Shown: positions 31,698 through 41,561 of the stretch, one piece after another
Layout: every line of letters begins with the position of its first letter
Position numbering within the stretch: the stretch's first letter is position 1
Assembly: GCF_936928535.1 (NCBI RefSeq)
Contig: NZ_CAKZHY010000055.1
Span: 33,539 to 97,538 of the forward strand
DNA: 64,000 nt
Reading direction: 5' to 3'
Source of the DNA: an uncultured Bradyrhizobium sp.
Lineage (GTDB): Bacteria > Pseudomonadota > Alphaproteobacteria > Rhizobiales > Xanthobacteraceae
Position numbers and translations under genes: made by a program
The notes under the pieces: model-generated
What the model was told of the DNA's origin: nothing
What the model saw: the letters and a program-made list of their open reading frames with translations, nothing else
Database searches by the model: none

Positions 31698-32912
31698 CTA
31701 ACTCGCAGCCCTTCTTCCCGGCGCCGGCCCCACATACCGCGCCCGCGGCCGGATCAGCTTGCCGAACTGCAATTGCTCGCTGGCATGCGCGATCCAGCCG
31801 ACGCTGCGAGCCATGGCGAACAGCGCGAGTTCGCTGCCGGCAGGTAGCCGCAGCGCGTGCACGAGCACGGCGAGCACGTAGTCGATGTTGACGAACTCGC
31901 CGGTCGCCTCCGCAATCCGCTCCGGCACCTCTTTGGTGAATTTGCGCGGCGCGCCGGCGCGAGCCAGCGCGTTCAACAGCGATTGCGCGCGGGGATCGCC
32001 GCGCTTGTAAACGCCATGGCCGAAGCCCGGAAAACGCTCGCCGAGCGCAACGCGCTCGCGCACCATCGGCTCGACGTCGCGATCGATCAGCGTCTTGACG
32101 AGCTGCGAGGCCAGCACGCCGGCGCCGCCGTGCTTTGGGCCTTTCAGCGCGGCGAGGCCCGCGATCACGGCGTCATAGAGATTGAGCCCGGTCGAGGCCG
32201 CGCAGCGCGCGGTGAAGGTCGACGCATTCAATTCGTGGTCGGCGAGCAGCACCAGGGTGCGGCGGATCAGATCAGGCGCGTGCTTGTTGTCGGCCGCCCA
32301 GATGCGCGCGATCTGCTGGTGCAGCGGCTCGGATGACGGCTCGGAATTCAGCATCGTGGCAACCAGAAGCCGGACGATGCGCGCGCCGACCAGCGCGCGG
32401 CCATCGGGGGCACGGGTGAAAGCGCGGGAATCGGCGCTAGCAGCCAATGCGAGCACAGCGATGGCGCGATCGATCGGCGCTGCGCGGCGCGCCGCTTCCG
32501 CGATCGCGCGCATCTCGTCGGAGATCTTCGGCTGATTGTCGGGCGCGAAGGGATCGACATCGGAGACGTCCCAGAGCAGCGTTGCGGTGTGCTCCAACGT
32601 GTCGTTTTCGGCGAGATCGATGCAGTTGACGCCGCGATAGATCGCCCCCTCCTCGGTGATGGTCGAGATCTCCGTGTCCATGACGGGCAGATCCGCGTCG
32701 AAGCTGCGCAGGCCACGCGGCTCGGGCGACGGCACCCGACGCTCCTTCAGGGCGCGGACGTCCTCGGCGCGGTAGCGGTTCTTGCGCGAATCCGGCGTCG
32801 GCTCGGAGCGGATCAGGCCGCGGCTGACATAGGCGTAGAGGGTTGCCGGCGAGATCGCGAGCTCGGCCGCGGCTTCCCGGGCGGAGAGATAGAGCTCTTC
32901 GGAATTATTCAT
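31698..32912 (-). CDS. Citrate synthase family protein with N-terminal MerR-type HTH
   Basis: SAREAAAELAISPATLYAYVSRGLIRSE HTH; KGPKHGGA, FGHGVYKRGDPRA, NIDYVLA. Confidence 0.85.
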   Translation of the reverse strand: MNNSEELYLSAREAAAELAISPATLYAYVSRGLIRSEPTPDSRKNRYRAEDVRALKERRVPSPEPRGLRSFDADLPVMDTEISTITEEGAIYRGVNCIDLAENDTLEHTATLLWDVSDVDPFAPDNQPKISDEMRAIAEAARRAAPIDRAIAVLALAASADSRAFTRAPDGRALVGARIVRLLVATMLNSEPSSEPLHQQIARIWAADNKHAPDLIRRTLVLLADHELNASTFTARCAASTGLNLYDAVIAGLAALKGPKHGGAGVLASQLVKTLIDRDVEPMVRERVALGERFPGFGHGVYKRGDPRAQSLLNALARAGAPRKFTKEVPERIAEATGEFVNIDYVLAVLVHALRLPAGSELALFAMARSVGWIAHASEQLQFGKLIRPRARYVGPAPGRRAAS

Positions 32913-32995
32913 ATTGATTTATGTAATCAAGATTGATCAATCTGTCGAGTGGCCCGATTTTCTTACCGTGCAGTGCAAAATGGGAGATTTGGGCC

Positions 32996-34090
32996 ATGAA
33001 CATCCACCTCACCAAGAGCCAGATCGGGCTGGACGGCATTCCCGCAGCCGAAACCGTGCTGAGCCATGTCGACGGCGAACGCGGCGAACTGATCATCGCC
33101 GGCGAGCATGTCGGCCGCCTCGCCGCAGTCTCGAGCTTCGAGGGCGTCACCGCCCGGCTTTGGAACGGCGCGAGCAAGACCACCCTCACGGAAGCCAATG
33201 TCCGGGCGAGCCTCGGCGCGGCGCGCGAGCGGGCCTTTGGACGACTGGACGAGTTGCTGCCGGCAACGCGCGGCATGGGGATCATCGACGGCTTCCGTGC
33301 GGCAGTCGCAGGACTTCGCGCCGAGCACGGGCTGGAGCATGAGGCGACCATCGTCGGCGCATTTCCTGTCATTGCGGGCGCGCTGGTCCGGCGCGCAAAG
33401 GGGCTGGACCCTATCGCACCAGATCCGACCGTGAGCCATGCCGCCGATACGTTGCGCATGCTGCACGGGCGCACGCCCGCCGCGCGCGAAGTGACCGCGC
33501 TCGATGCCTATCTCGTCACCGCCAGCGACCACGGCATGAACGCCTCGACCTTCACCGCGCGCGTCGTGGCCTCGACGCAAGCCAATCTGTTTGCGGCCGT
33601 CACCGCCGGCTATTGCGCCCTGACCGGCCCGCTGCATGGCGGTGCGCCAGAGCCGGTGCTGGAAATGCTGGATGCGATCGGCACGCGCGAGCGCATCCAG
33701 CCCTGGGTCGATGCGGCACTGGCGCGCGGCGAGCGGATGATGGGCTTTGGCCACCGCGTCTATCGCGTGCGGGATCCGCGCGCGGACGTGCTCAAGACCG
33801 CGGTCGAAGCGCTGGCCTCGAACGGCACCGATCTGCCGTTTGCCGGCGAGGTCGAAGCCTATATCCGCGCCGCCTTGCGCAAGAAGAACCCGGAGCGGCC
33901 GCTGGAGACCAATGTGGAGTTCTTCACCGCGATCCTGCTCGATGCGCTGGCGATCCCGCGGCAGGCCTTCACGCCGATCTTCGCGGTGGCGCGTAGCGCA
34001 GGCTGGACCGCGCATGCACGCGAGCAGCAACGGAATGGGCGGTTGATTAGGCCGAGCTCGTCCTATGTGGGGGCGATGCCGGAGGGGTGA
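32996..34090 (+). CDS. Citrate synthase / methylcitrate synthase family protein
   Basis: TGPLHGGAPEPV, MGFGHRVYRVRDPRADVL, TNVEFFTAILLDALAIP. Confidence 0.9.
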   Translation: MNIHLTKSQIGLDGIPAAETVLSHVDGERGELIIAGEHVGRLAAVSSFEGVTARLWNGASKTTLTEANVRASLGAARERAFGRLDELLPATRGMGIIDGFRAAVAGLRAEHGLEHEATIVGAFPVIAGALVRRAKGLDPIAPDPTVSHAADTLRMLHGRTPAAREVTALDAYLVTASDHGMNASTFTARVVASTQANLFAAVTAGYCALTGPLHGGAPEPVLEMLDAIGTRERIQPWVDAALARGERMMGFGHRVYRVRDPRADVLKTAVEALASNGTDLPFAGEVEAYIRAALRKKNPERPLETNVEFFTAILLDALAIPRQAFTPIFAVARSAGWTAHAREQQRNGRLIRPSSSYVGAMPEG

Positions 34091-34131
34091 GGGCGTAAAT
34101 GAAGCGCGACGGCGGAGCCTATCGCTCCGCT

Positions 34132-34273
34132 GTCGTCCCGGCGAAGGCCGGGACCCATACGCCGCAGCAGCCGTTTTTGCGTGAGATGGTCATTGCCTGT
34201 CTTCGCCAAACTATTGCTGCGGCGTATGGGTCCCGGATCTGCGCTCCGCTTCGCTACGCTTATCCGGGACGAC
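34132..34273. repeat. Long imperfect palindrome, family A copy 3
   Basis: Same outer/inner arms as 26468-26599 and shared ATGGTCATTGCCTGTCTTCGCCAAACT core. Confidence 0.8.
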
Positions 34274-34308
34274 ACCGGGAGTTTGGCTACAACCGTGGCA
34301 AGAGGCTC

Positions 34309-34941
34309 TTACGCCTCCCGCACCACGGTCTTCAAATAATTATACGCCTTGATGATCTCGATCAGGCGATCTTCGGTGGAGCGGTCGCCGCCATTGGCGT
34401 CGGGGTGGTGCTGCTTCACCAGCGCCTTGTACTTGCTCTTGACGTCGGCGAGCGTGGAATTCGGGCCGAGGCCCATGACCTGGAGCGCCTTGCGCTCGGC
34501 GTTCATCACCTTGCGCGTTTCGGCCTTGGGCTCGGCCTCCGGACCCTTCCGCCAGTTGGCGCGGCCGTTGATCTCGCTGAACATGCTGAACGGATCGGAC
34601 GCCATGTCGATCTCGGCTTCCGGACCCTTCTTGCCGCCATTGGCGCCCATCTTCCAGGTCGGGCGGTGGCCAGTCAGCGCATCCTTCTGATAGCGCGCGA
34701 CGGCGTCGGCATTCATGCCGGAGAAGAAATTGTAGTTCTGATTGTACTCTCGGACGTGGTCCAGGCAGAAGTGCCAGTACTCGCGCTGGTTCTCGCGTCC
34801 CTTCGGCGCGCGGTGCGCGCCCTTGTTCTGACATCCGGCCCATTCGCAGGCCACGATGGTGTCGCGCGGCTTCACCTCGGGCTGCTTGCCCCGCGGCTTC
34901 ACGCGGATGGAGTCGAAGAACTTTGATGAATCGATCGGCAT
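34309..34941 (-). CDS. J-domain (DnaJ-like) protein
   Basis: C-terminal ALQVMGLGPNSTLADVKSKYKALVKQHHPDANGGDRSTEDRLIEIIKAYNYL (HPD). Confidence 0.9.
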   Translation of the reverse strand: MPIDSSKFFDSIRVKPRGKQPEVKPRDTIVACEWAGCQNKGAHRAPKGRENQREYWHFCLDHVREYNQNYNFFSGMNADAVARYQKDALTGHRPTWKMGANGGKKGPEAEIDMASDPFSMFSEINGRANWRKGPEAEPKAETRKVMNAERKALQVMGLGPNSTLADVKSKYKALVKQHHPDANGGDRSTEDRLIEIIKAYNYLKTVVREA

Positions 34942-35037
34942 GGCTGACTTTGACTACGCAATGCAAAAACCTTCAAGTCTTGACATTGCAATTAGCTTGA
35001 AACCCCGGGTGTTGACGGAGTGCGATCGCAGGATTTA

Positions 35038-35322
35038 ATGACGCTCATGGTTATGAAAGACACTATCAGCAACAAGTTGCAGGAAGCTTTCACGCCGGAA
35101 AGCCTGCAAGTCGTTGACGAGTCACATTTGCATGAGGGCCACGCCGGCCATCGGCCGAGCGGCGAGACGCACTTCCGCGTTTATATCGTGTCCCAGGCCT
35201 TCAAAGGGAAGAGCCGGGTCGACCGTCACCGCATGATAAATGCGGCGCTATCAGCGGAACTCTCAGGCAGCGTGCATGCCCTGGCCATCCACGCGCAGGC
35301 GCCGGGGGAAGGCGGGACGTAG
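35038..35322 (+). CDS. BolA family protein
   Basis: LQVVDESHLHEGHAGHRPSGETHFRVYIVSQAFKGKSRVDRHRMINAAL. Confidence 0.93.
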   Translation: MTLMVMKDTISNKLQEAFTPESLQVVDESHLHEGHAGHRPSGETHFRVYIVSQAFKGKSRVDRHRMINAALSAELSGSVHALAIHAQAPGEGGT

Positions 35323-35357
35323 TCTCCGCCAAATGAGCGGCAAATCAGGTGATTTTT

Positions 35358-35470
35358 CCCTCATCCTGAGGAGCGCGCTTTTGCGCGCGTCTCGAAGGAT
35401 CGAGGCCCCGCTGCGGCATCTTGGCCTGCATGGTTCGAGACGCGCCTTGCGGCGCTCCTCACCATGAGGG
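35358..35470. repeat. Imperfect palindromic interspersed element, family D copy 2
   Basis: CCCTCATCCTGAGGAGCGC...GTCTCGAAGGAT ... GGTTCGAGACGCGCC...GCGCTCCTCACCATGAGGG. Confidence 0.75.
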
Positions 35471-35471
35471 G

Positions 35472-36776
35472 CTAGAACGACGTCCCCGCCCGTCTCGGCT
35501 TGGCCTCTTCCATCTCGGCGTCACGCGGGACCGGTGAAATACGGAGCGCGGTGATGCGGTTGCGTTCGCGGCGGAGCACGCGGAAGCGGAAGCCGTGGAA
35601 GGTGAAGCTCTGGCCGCGATCGGGGATCGAGCGCGCCTCGTGAATCACGAGGCCGGCGACGGTGGTTGCCTCTTCATCAGGCAGGCGCCAGTCCATGGCG
35701 CGGTTGAGGTCACGGATCGGCACCGAGCCATCGACCACGACTGAGCCGTCAGGCTGGGCGCGCACGCCGGCGACAACGACGTCGTGCTCGTCGGAGATGT
35801 CGCCGACAATCTCTTCCAGAATGTCTTCCAGCGTCACGAGACCTTCAACTTCGCCGTACTCGTCGACCACGAGCGCGAAATGGGTCTTGCGGCGTCGGAA
35901 CGCCTTGAGCTGCTCGGAGACGGGCCGCATCTCCGGCACGAACCAGGGCGGCAGCGCGATGGTGGAGACGTCGATGCGGGAGGTGTCGCCATCGGAGGCG
36001 CGGATCGCCCGCAGGAGATCCTTGGCGTGGAGCACGCCGATGATGTTCTCCGGCTTCTCGCGCCACAGCGGGATGCGGGTGTATTCGGTCGCCAGCACCT
36101 CGCGCACCAGTTCCTCCGGCGGCAGATCGGCGTTGATCATCATCATCTCGGTGCGATGGATCATGACGTCGGAAACCTGGAGCTCGCGCAAATCCAGGAG
36201 GCCGCCGAGCATGTCGCGGTCCTGCTTTTCGACCTTGCCCTCGTGATGCAAGAGGTCGACCGCACCGCGCAGACGTTCGGTCGGCGACAGGATGGCCTGG
36301 TGCTCGCCGGCAAGGCCGAAGCCGCGCATCAACAGGCGCACGATGACTTCCACCACCCGCAGCAGCGGCCCGAGCACGTACATCGTCAACCGCATCGGGC
36401 GCGCGACCGCGAGCGCCATGCGGTCAGGCGCGTTGATCGCGATGGTCTTGGGCAGCACTTCCGCGAAGATCACGACCAGCGCCGTCATCATGCCGGTGGC
36501 ATAGAGCACGCCGACATCGCCGAACCAGGCGGTGAAGATGGAGGTCGCCAGCGCTGAGGCGGTGATATTGGCGATGTTATTGCCGAGCAGCAGCGCGCCG
36601 ATCAGGCGCTCGCGCATGTCGAGCAATTGCGAGACCACGTCGGCGTCGCGATTGCCCTGCTTGGACAGCCGCAGCATGCTGGCGCGGGAGGCGCCGGTCA
36701 GCGCGGTCTCGCTCGCGGCGAAGAAGCCCGAGACCAGCAGGCAGATGATGACGATGGTGAAGCCGAGCCAATCCAT
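35472..36776 (-). CDS. HlyC/CorC family transporter (DUF21-CBS-CorC_HlyC)
   Basis: N-terminal TM, MIHRTEMMMI CBS, FALVVDEYGEVEGLVTLEDILEEIVGDI. Confidence 0.92.
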   Translation of the reverse strand: MDWLGFTIVIICLLVSGFFAASETALTGASRASMLRLSKQGNRDADVVSQLLDMRERLIGALLLGNNIANITASALATSIFTAWFGDVGVLYATGMMTALVVIFAEVLPKTIAINAPDRMALAVARPMRLTMYVLGPLLRVVEVIVRLLMRGFGLAGEHQAILSPTERLRGAVDLLHHEGKVEKQDRDMLGGLLDLRELQVSDVMIHRTEMMMINADLPPEELVREVLATEYTRIPLWREKPENIIGVLHAKDLLRAIRASDGDTSRIDVSTIALPPWFVPEMRPVSEQLKAFRRRKTHFALVVDEYGEVEGLVTLEDILEEIVGDISDEHDVVVAGVRAQPDGSVVVDGSVPIRDLNRAMDWRLPDEEATTVAGLVIHEARSIPDRGQSFTFHGFRFRVLRRERNRITALRISPVPRDAEMEEAKPRRAGTSF

Positions 36777-36802
36777 GCAGCACTCAACAGACGTTCAGCG
36801 GG

Positions 36803-37951
36803 TCACGCCTCTTGCGCGAGCTTCTCTTGCAGGAAGTCGCGCACCGGGCCGGGCTCGACATCTTTCGCGATCACTGCGCGCCCCACAGCCTCCAGCAGGA
36901 TGAAAGTGAGCTTGCCGCGCTTGACCTTCTTGTCCTGCGCCATCAGCGCCATCAGCGCGTCGGCATCGGCGAGACCTTCCTGCGAGAAACCGGCGATGTC
37001 CTGCAAGCGCGTCGGCAAGCCGGCCTCGATCAGATGCCGCTCGACCCGGGTCGCCTCGAGCTCGCCGATCATGCCGAGCCTTGCGGAAAATTGCGCCGCC
37101 AGCGTCATGCCGATCGCGACGCCCTCGCCGTGGAACAGGCGATCCGAGAAACCGGTCGCGGCTTCCAGCGCGTGACCGAAGGTGTGGCCGAGATTGAGCA
37201 GCGCGCGCTCGCCGGTCTCGCGCTCGTCGCGCGACACCACGCCGGCCTTGGCTCGGCACGAGGTCGCGACCGCGTGCTCGCGCGCCGAGCCACCCTTGAA
37301 GATGTCAGCGTGGTTCTTCTCAAGCCAGGTGAAGAAGGCTTCGTCACCAAGCACGCCGTATTTGGCGACCTCGGCATAGCCAGCGCGGAATTGCCGCGGC
37401 GACAGCGTGTCGAGCACGGCGGTATCGGCGACGACGAGCACAGGCTGGTGAAAGGCGCCGAGCAGATTCTTGCCCTGCGGCGAGTTGATGCCGGTCTTGC
37501 CGCCGACGGAGGAATCGACCTGCGCCAGCAGCGAGGTCGGCACCTGCACGAAATCGACGCCGCGGCGCAAGATCGCAGCGGCAAAGCCGGCGAGATCGCC
37601 GACGACGCCGCCGCCGAGCGCGATGACGAGATCGTTGCGCTCGATCTTGGCCGCGATCAGCGCCTCGCTGACCTTTTCGAGGCCGGCATAGGTCTTTGAA
37701 ATCTCGCCTTCCTCGACGATGACGCGCGAGGTCGGAATGCCGCTCGCCGCGAGCGAGGCCTCCGTCGGCTCGAGCCAGTATTTTGCGACGGTGCGGTCGG
37801 TGACGATGGCTGTGCGCACACCGGGGCGCAACGCGGCAACCCGCATCCCGAGCGAGGACAGCACGCCGCGGCCGATGACGATGTCATAGGCGCGGTCACC
37901 GAGCGCGACGTCGACGTTGACAGGATCGGAATGTTTCAAGGGGGCGGTCAT
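36803..37951 (-). CDS. aroB: 3-dehydroquinate synthase
   Basis: ALGGGVVGDLAGFAAAILRRGVDFVQVPTSLLAQVDSSVGGKTGIN. Confidence 0.97.
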   Translation of the reverse strand: MTAPLKHSDPVNVDVALGDRAYDIVIGRGVLSSLGMRVAALRPGVRTAIVTDRTVAKYWLEPTEASLAASGIPTSRVIVEEGEISKTYAGLEKVSEALIAAKIERNDLVIALGGGVVGDLAGFAAAILRRGVDFVQVPTSLLAQVDSSVGGKTGINSPQGKNLLGAFHQPVLVVADTAVLDTLSPRQFRAGYAEVAKYGVLGDEAFFTWLEKNHADIFKGGSAREHAVATSCRAKAGVVSRDERETGERALLNLGHTFGHALEAATGFSDRLFHGEGVAIGMTLAAQFSARLGMIGELEATRVERHLIEAGLPTRLQDIAGFSQEGLADADALMALMAQDKKVKRGKLTFILLEAVGRAVIAKDVEPGPVRDFLQEKLAQEA

Positions 37952-38559
37952 CGAACGGCACTCGCGACATCGGCTGGTGGTGGACTACAGAGATACGCGT
38001 GCAGCGTCTCGATGCATTCCTCGACGATCTTGTCATGCGGCACGTCGCGCGAGGCGATGGTGAGGTTGGCCTTGCCATAAACAGGCTCGCGCTCGGTGAG
38101 CAGGCGCGTCACGGTTCCCTCGGGGTCGGCGGTTTGCAGCAACGGGCGATCCGCGCGACGGCGCACGCGGCGCATGATCACGTCATGGTCCGCCCTGAGC
38201 CAGATCGAGACCGCCTTCGCAGCGATGCGGTTGCGCGTCTCCTCGCGCATGAAGGCGCCGCCGCCGGTCGCCAGCACCACCGGCCCGCCCTCGAGCAGGC
38301 GCGCGATCACCCGCACCTCACCATCGCGAAAGTGCTGCTCGCCATGGCGCTCGAAGATCTCCGGTATGGTCATGCCAGCCGCCGCCTCGATTTCGGTGTC
38401 GGCGTCGACAAAGGGCAGCTTCAGCCTGGCAGCCATCCGGCGGCCAATGGTCGATTTGCCGACACCCATCATGCCGACCAGCACGATCGAACGCGCCCCC
38501 AGGGCCGACAGGATGTCGGCCTCGGGGCTCGCTTGTGCTGGCACTACGGCGTCGGACAT
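37948..38559 (-). CDS. aroK: Shikimate kinase
   Basis: GMMGVGKSTIGRRMAARLKLPFVDADTEIE; overlaps aroB by 4 nt. Confidence 0.95.
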   Translation of the reverse strand: MSDAVVPAQASPEADILSALGARSIVLVGMMGVGKSTIGRRMAARLKLPFVDADTEIEAAAGMTIPEIFERHGEQHFRDGEVRVIARLLEGGPVVLATGGGAFMREETRNRIAAKAVSIWLRADHDVIMRRVRRRADRPLLQTADPEGTVTRLLTEREPVYGKANLTIASRDVPHDKIVEECIETLHAYLCSPPPADVASAVR

Positions 38560-38729
38560 ATTTCGCTCGATTGGATCTCGCTCAAACTGCCGCCAAAGGC
38601 GGCATCCCGGCCACCTATACGACCCCCTCGGGGCCCTCGCCAGAGGACTCTTGCCACGAAACGGCGAACATGTTGGATGATTTCATTGGTTAATTTGCCC
38701 GTTCAAGTCCCTCGCCGAGACCTTGCCCG

Positions 38730-38876
38730 ATGCCCAGCCTGTTCCGCTTCCTGACGGTCGTCGCCGTGATCGCCGGCATCGTCTATGGCGTGGTGTTTGC
38801 GCTGGCCAACTTCGTCAATCCGAAGCCGCGCGAAATGACGGTGACGATCCCGCCGGATAAATTTCTCAAGAAATAG
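38730..38876 (+). CDS. 48-aa single-TM small protein
   Basis: ATG...TAG read directly: MPSLFRFLTVVAVIAGIVYGVVFALANFVNPKPREMTVTIPPDKFLKK; below the ORF-track cutoff. Confidence 0.7.
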   Translation: MPSLFRFLTVVAVIAGIVYGVVFALANFVNPKPREMTVTIPPDKFLKK

Positions 38877-38893
38877 GAGCTAGCCTGAAGGGC

Positions 38894-39859
<966 letters not shown>

Positions 39860-39865
39860 ACGGGT

Positions 39866-39995
39866 CTCGTGCCCCGGACGCGGCGCAGCACGCAGTGATG
39901 CGCTGCTGAGCCGGGGCCCATTCCGCCGCCGCTTACTGGGTCCCGGCTCTGCGCAGCAGCACTGTAGAAGTGCTGCAGCGCGTCCGGGACACGAG
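39866..39995. repeat. Palindromic interspersed element (family F)
   Basis: CTCGTGCCCCGGACGCGGCGCAGCAC ... GTGCTGCAGCGCGTCCGGGACACGAG. Confidence 0.75.
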
Positions 39996-40182
39996 AGCTC
40001 AGCCGGGGCGACCGATGAAACCGCCTTGACTTCGGCCACATCTCCGCAGAAAGAGCCGTGGCCTTATTCTTGATTTGGCGCCCTCGCACGAGCACACAGG
40101 TCAAGCCCTTGAAGAAGCTACACTTCTTTATCTGAAGCCAACCTCGCTTCGCCTCGTCGTCCTGTCCCCCTATATTGAAACG

Positions 40183-41145
40183 ATGCCAGACCAGATGCGC
40201 AGCTATCTCGACTTCGAAAAGCCCGTCGCCGAGCTCGACTCCAAGGTCGACGAATTGCGCACGCTCGCTGCCTCCGGCACCGACATTGCCGAGGAGATCG
40301 GCCGGATCGAGGACAAGGCCGCGCAGGCGCTGGCCGACCTCTATCTCAACCTGACGCCGTGGCAGAAGACGCTGGTGGCGCGACATCCGCAGCGGCCGCA
40401 TTTCAACGACTTCATCAAGGGCCTGATCACCGAGTTCACTCCGCTCGCCGGCGACCGCAAGTTCGGCGAGGACGAGGCGCTGGTTGCGGGCTTCGGCCGT
40501 TTCCGCGGCGAAGCCATCTGCGTGATGGGCCAGGAAAAGGGCGATTCCACCGAGAGCCGCATCAAGCACAATTTCGGCATGGCGCGGCCTGAGGGTTATC
40601 GCAAATGCGTGCGGCTGATGGAGATGGCCGAGCGGTTCGGCCTGCCGGTGCTGTCGCTGGCCGATTCCGCCGGCGCCTATCCCGGCATCGGCGCCGAGGA
40701 GCGCGGCCAGGCCGAAGCCATCGCGCGCTCGACCGATGCCTGCATGGCATTGACCGTGCCGAACGTCGCCATCATCACCGGCGAGGGCATGTCGGGCGGG
40801 GCCATCGCCATCACCACCGCCAACAAGGTCTTGATGCTGGAGCACGCGATCTACAGCGTGATCTCGCCGGAAGCCGCCTCCTCGATCCTCTGGCGCGACG
40901 GCTCCAAGGCGCAGGAAGCCGCCAACAACATGAAGATCACCGCCCAGGACATGCTGCGCTTCGGGGTGATCGACAGCATTCTGAAGGAGCCGGTCGGCGG
41001 CGCCCACCGCGACCCCGCCGCCATGATCGCCACCACCGGGGACGCCATCGCCAAGGCTTTCGACGAGCTCCGCGGCATGGACGGCGAGGCCATCCGCAAG
41101 CAGCGCCGGCAGAAATTCCTCGATATCGGCCGGAAACTGGGCTGA
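40183..41145 (+). CDS. accA: Acetyl-CoA carboxylase carboxyltransferase subunit alpha
   Basis: MRSYLDFEKPVAELDSKVDELR, HPQRPHFNDFI, SEGAY-type LADSAGAYPGIGAEERGQ. Confidence 0.96.
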   Translation: MPDQMRSYLDFEKPVAELDSKVDELRTLAASGTDIAEEIGRIEDKAAQALADLYLNLTPWQKTLVARHPQRPHFNDFIKGLITEFTPLAGDRKFGEDEALVAGFGRFRGEAICVMGQEKGDSTESRIKHNFGMARPEGYRKCVRLMEMAERFGLPVLSLADSAGAYPGIGAEERGQAEAIARSTDACMALTVPNVAIITGEGMSGGAIAITTANKVLMLEHAIYSVISPEAASSILWRDGSKAQEAANNMKITAQDMLRFGVIDSILKEPVGGAHRDPAAMIATTGDAIAKAFDELRGMDGEAIRKQRRQKFLDIGRKLG

Positions 41146-41175
41146 TTCGGGCTGGTTTTGACCGGATTCGGTACC

Positions 41176-41265
41176 GTAGGGTGGGCAAAGCGAAGCGTGC
41201 CCACGGATCCTGGGCCGTCGAAACAGCTCGTGGGCACGGCGCAAGCGCGCCTTTGCCCACCCTAC
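41176..41265. repeat. Palindromic interspersed element (family G)
   Basis: GTAGGGTGGGCAAAGCGAAGCGTGCCCACG ... CGTGGGCACGGCGCAAGCGCGCCTTTGCCCACCCTAC. Confidence 0.8.
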
Positions 41266-41561
41266 AGCACCTCCCCGGAGCACCCGGTAACCCCGCGTTA
41301 ACCCTTTTTTTGCCCAAATCGGCGATCTCAGTACTGGTTTGGCTGCAAAGTCCAAGTTCCGGCCCAGTTTAAGTCTCTGTTGACCACGCCGCCGCGCCAA
41401 CGGGCTCGTGATCCCCGGTCGGGTTGCGACCTCAAGGGGCGGAGGTTAGAATTTTAATCAATGGCTTCAGGGCATAAGCGCTGGGGCTTGGTCTGAACAA
41501 ATCCGGCTGTCCGGTCAGGCCAAGCTCTGAAATCGGGGTTCGCGCTTCCGCCCGGCACGTT

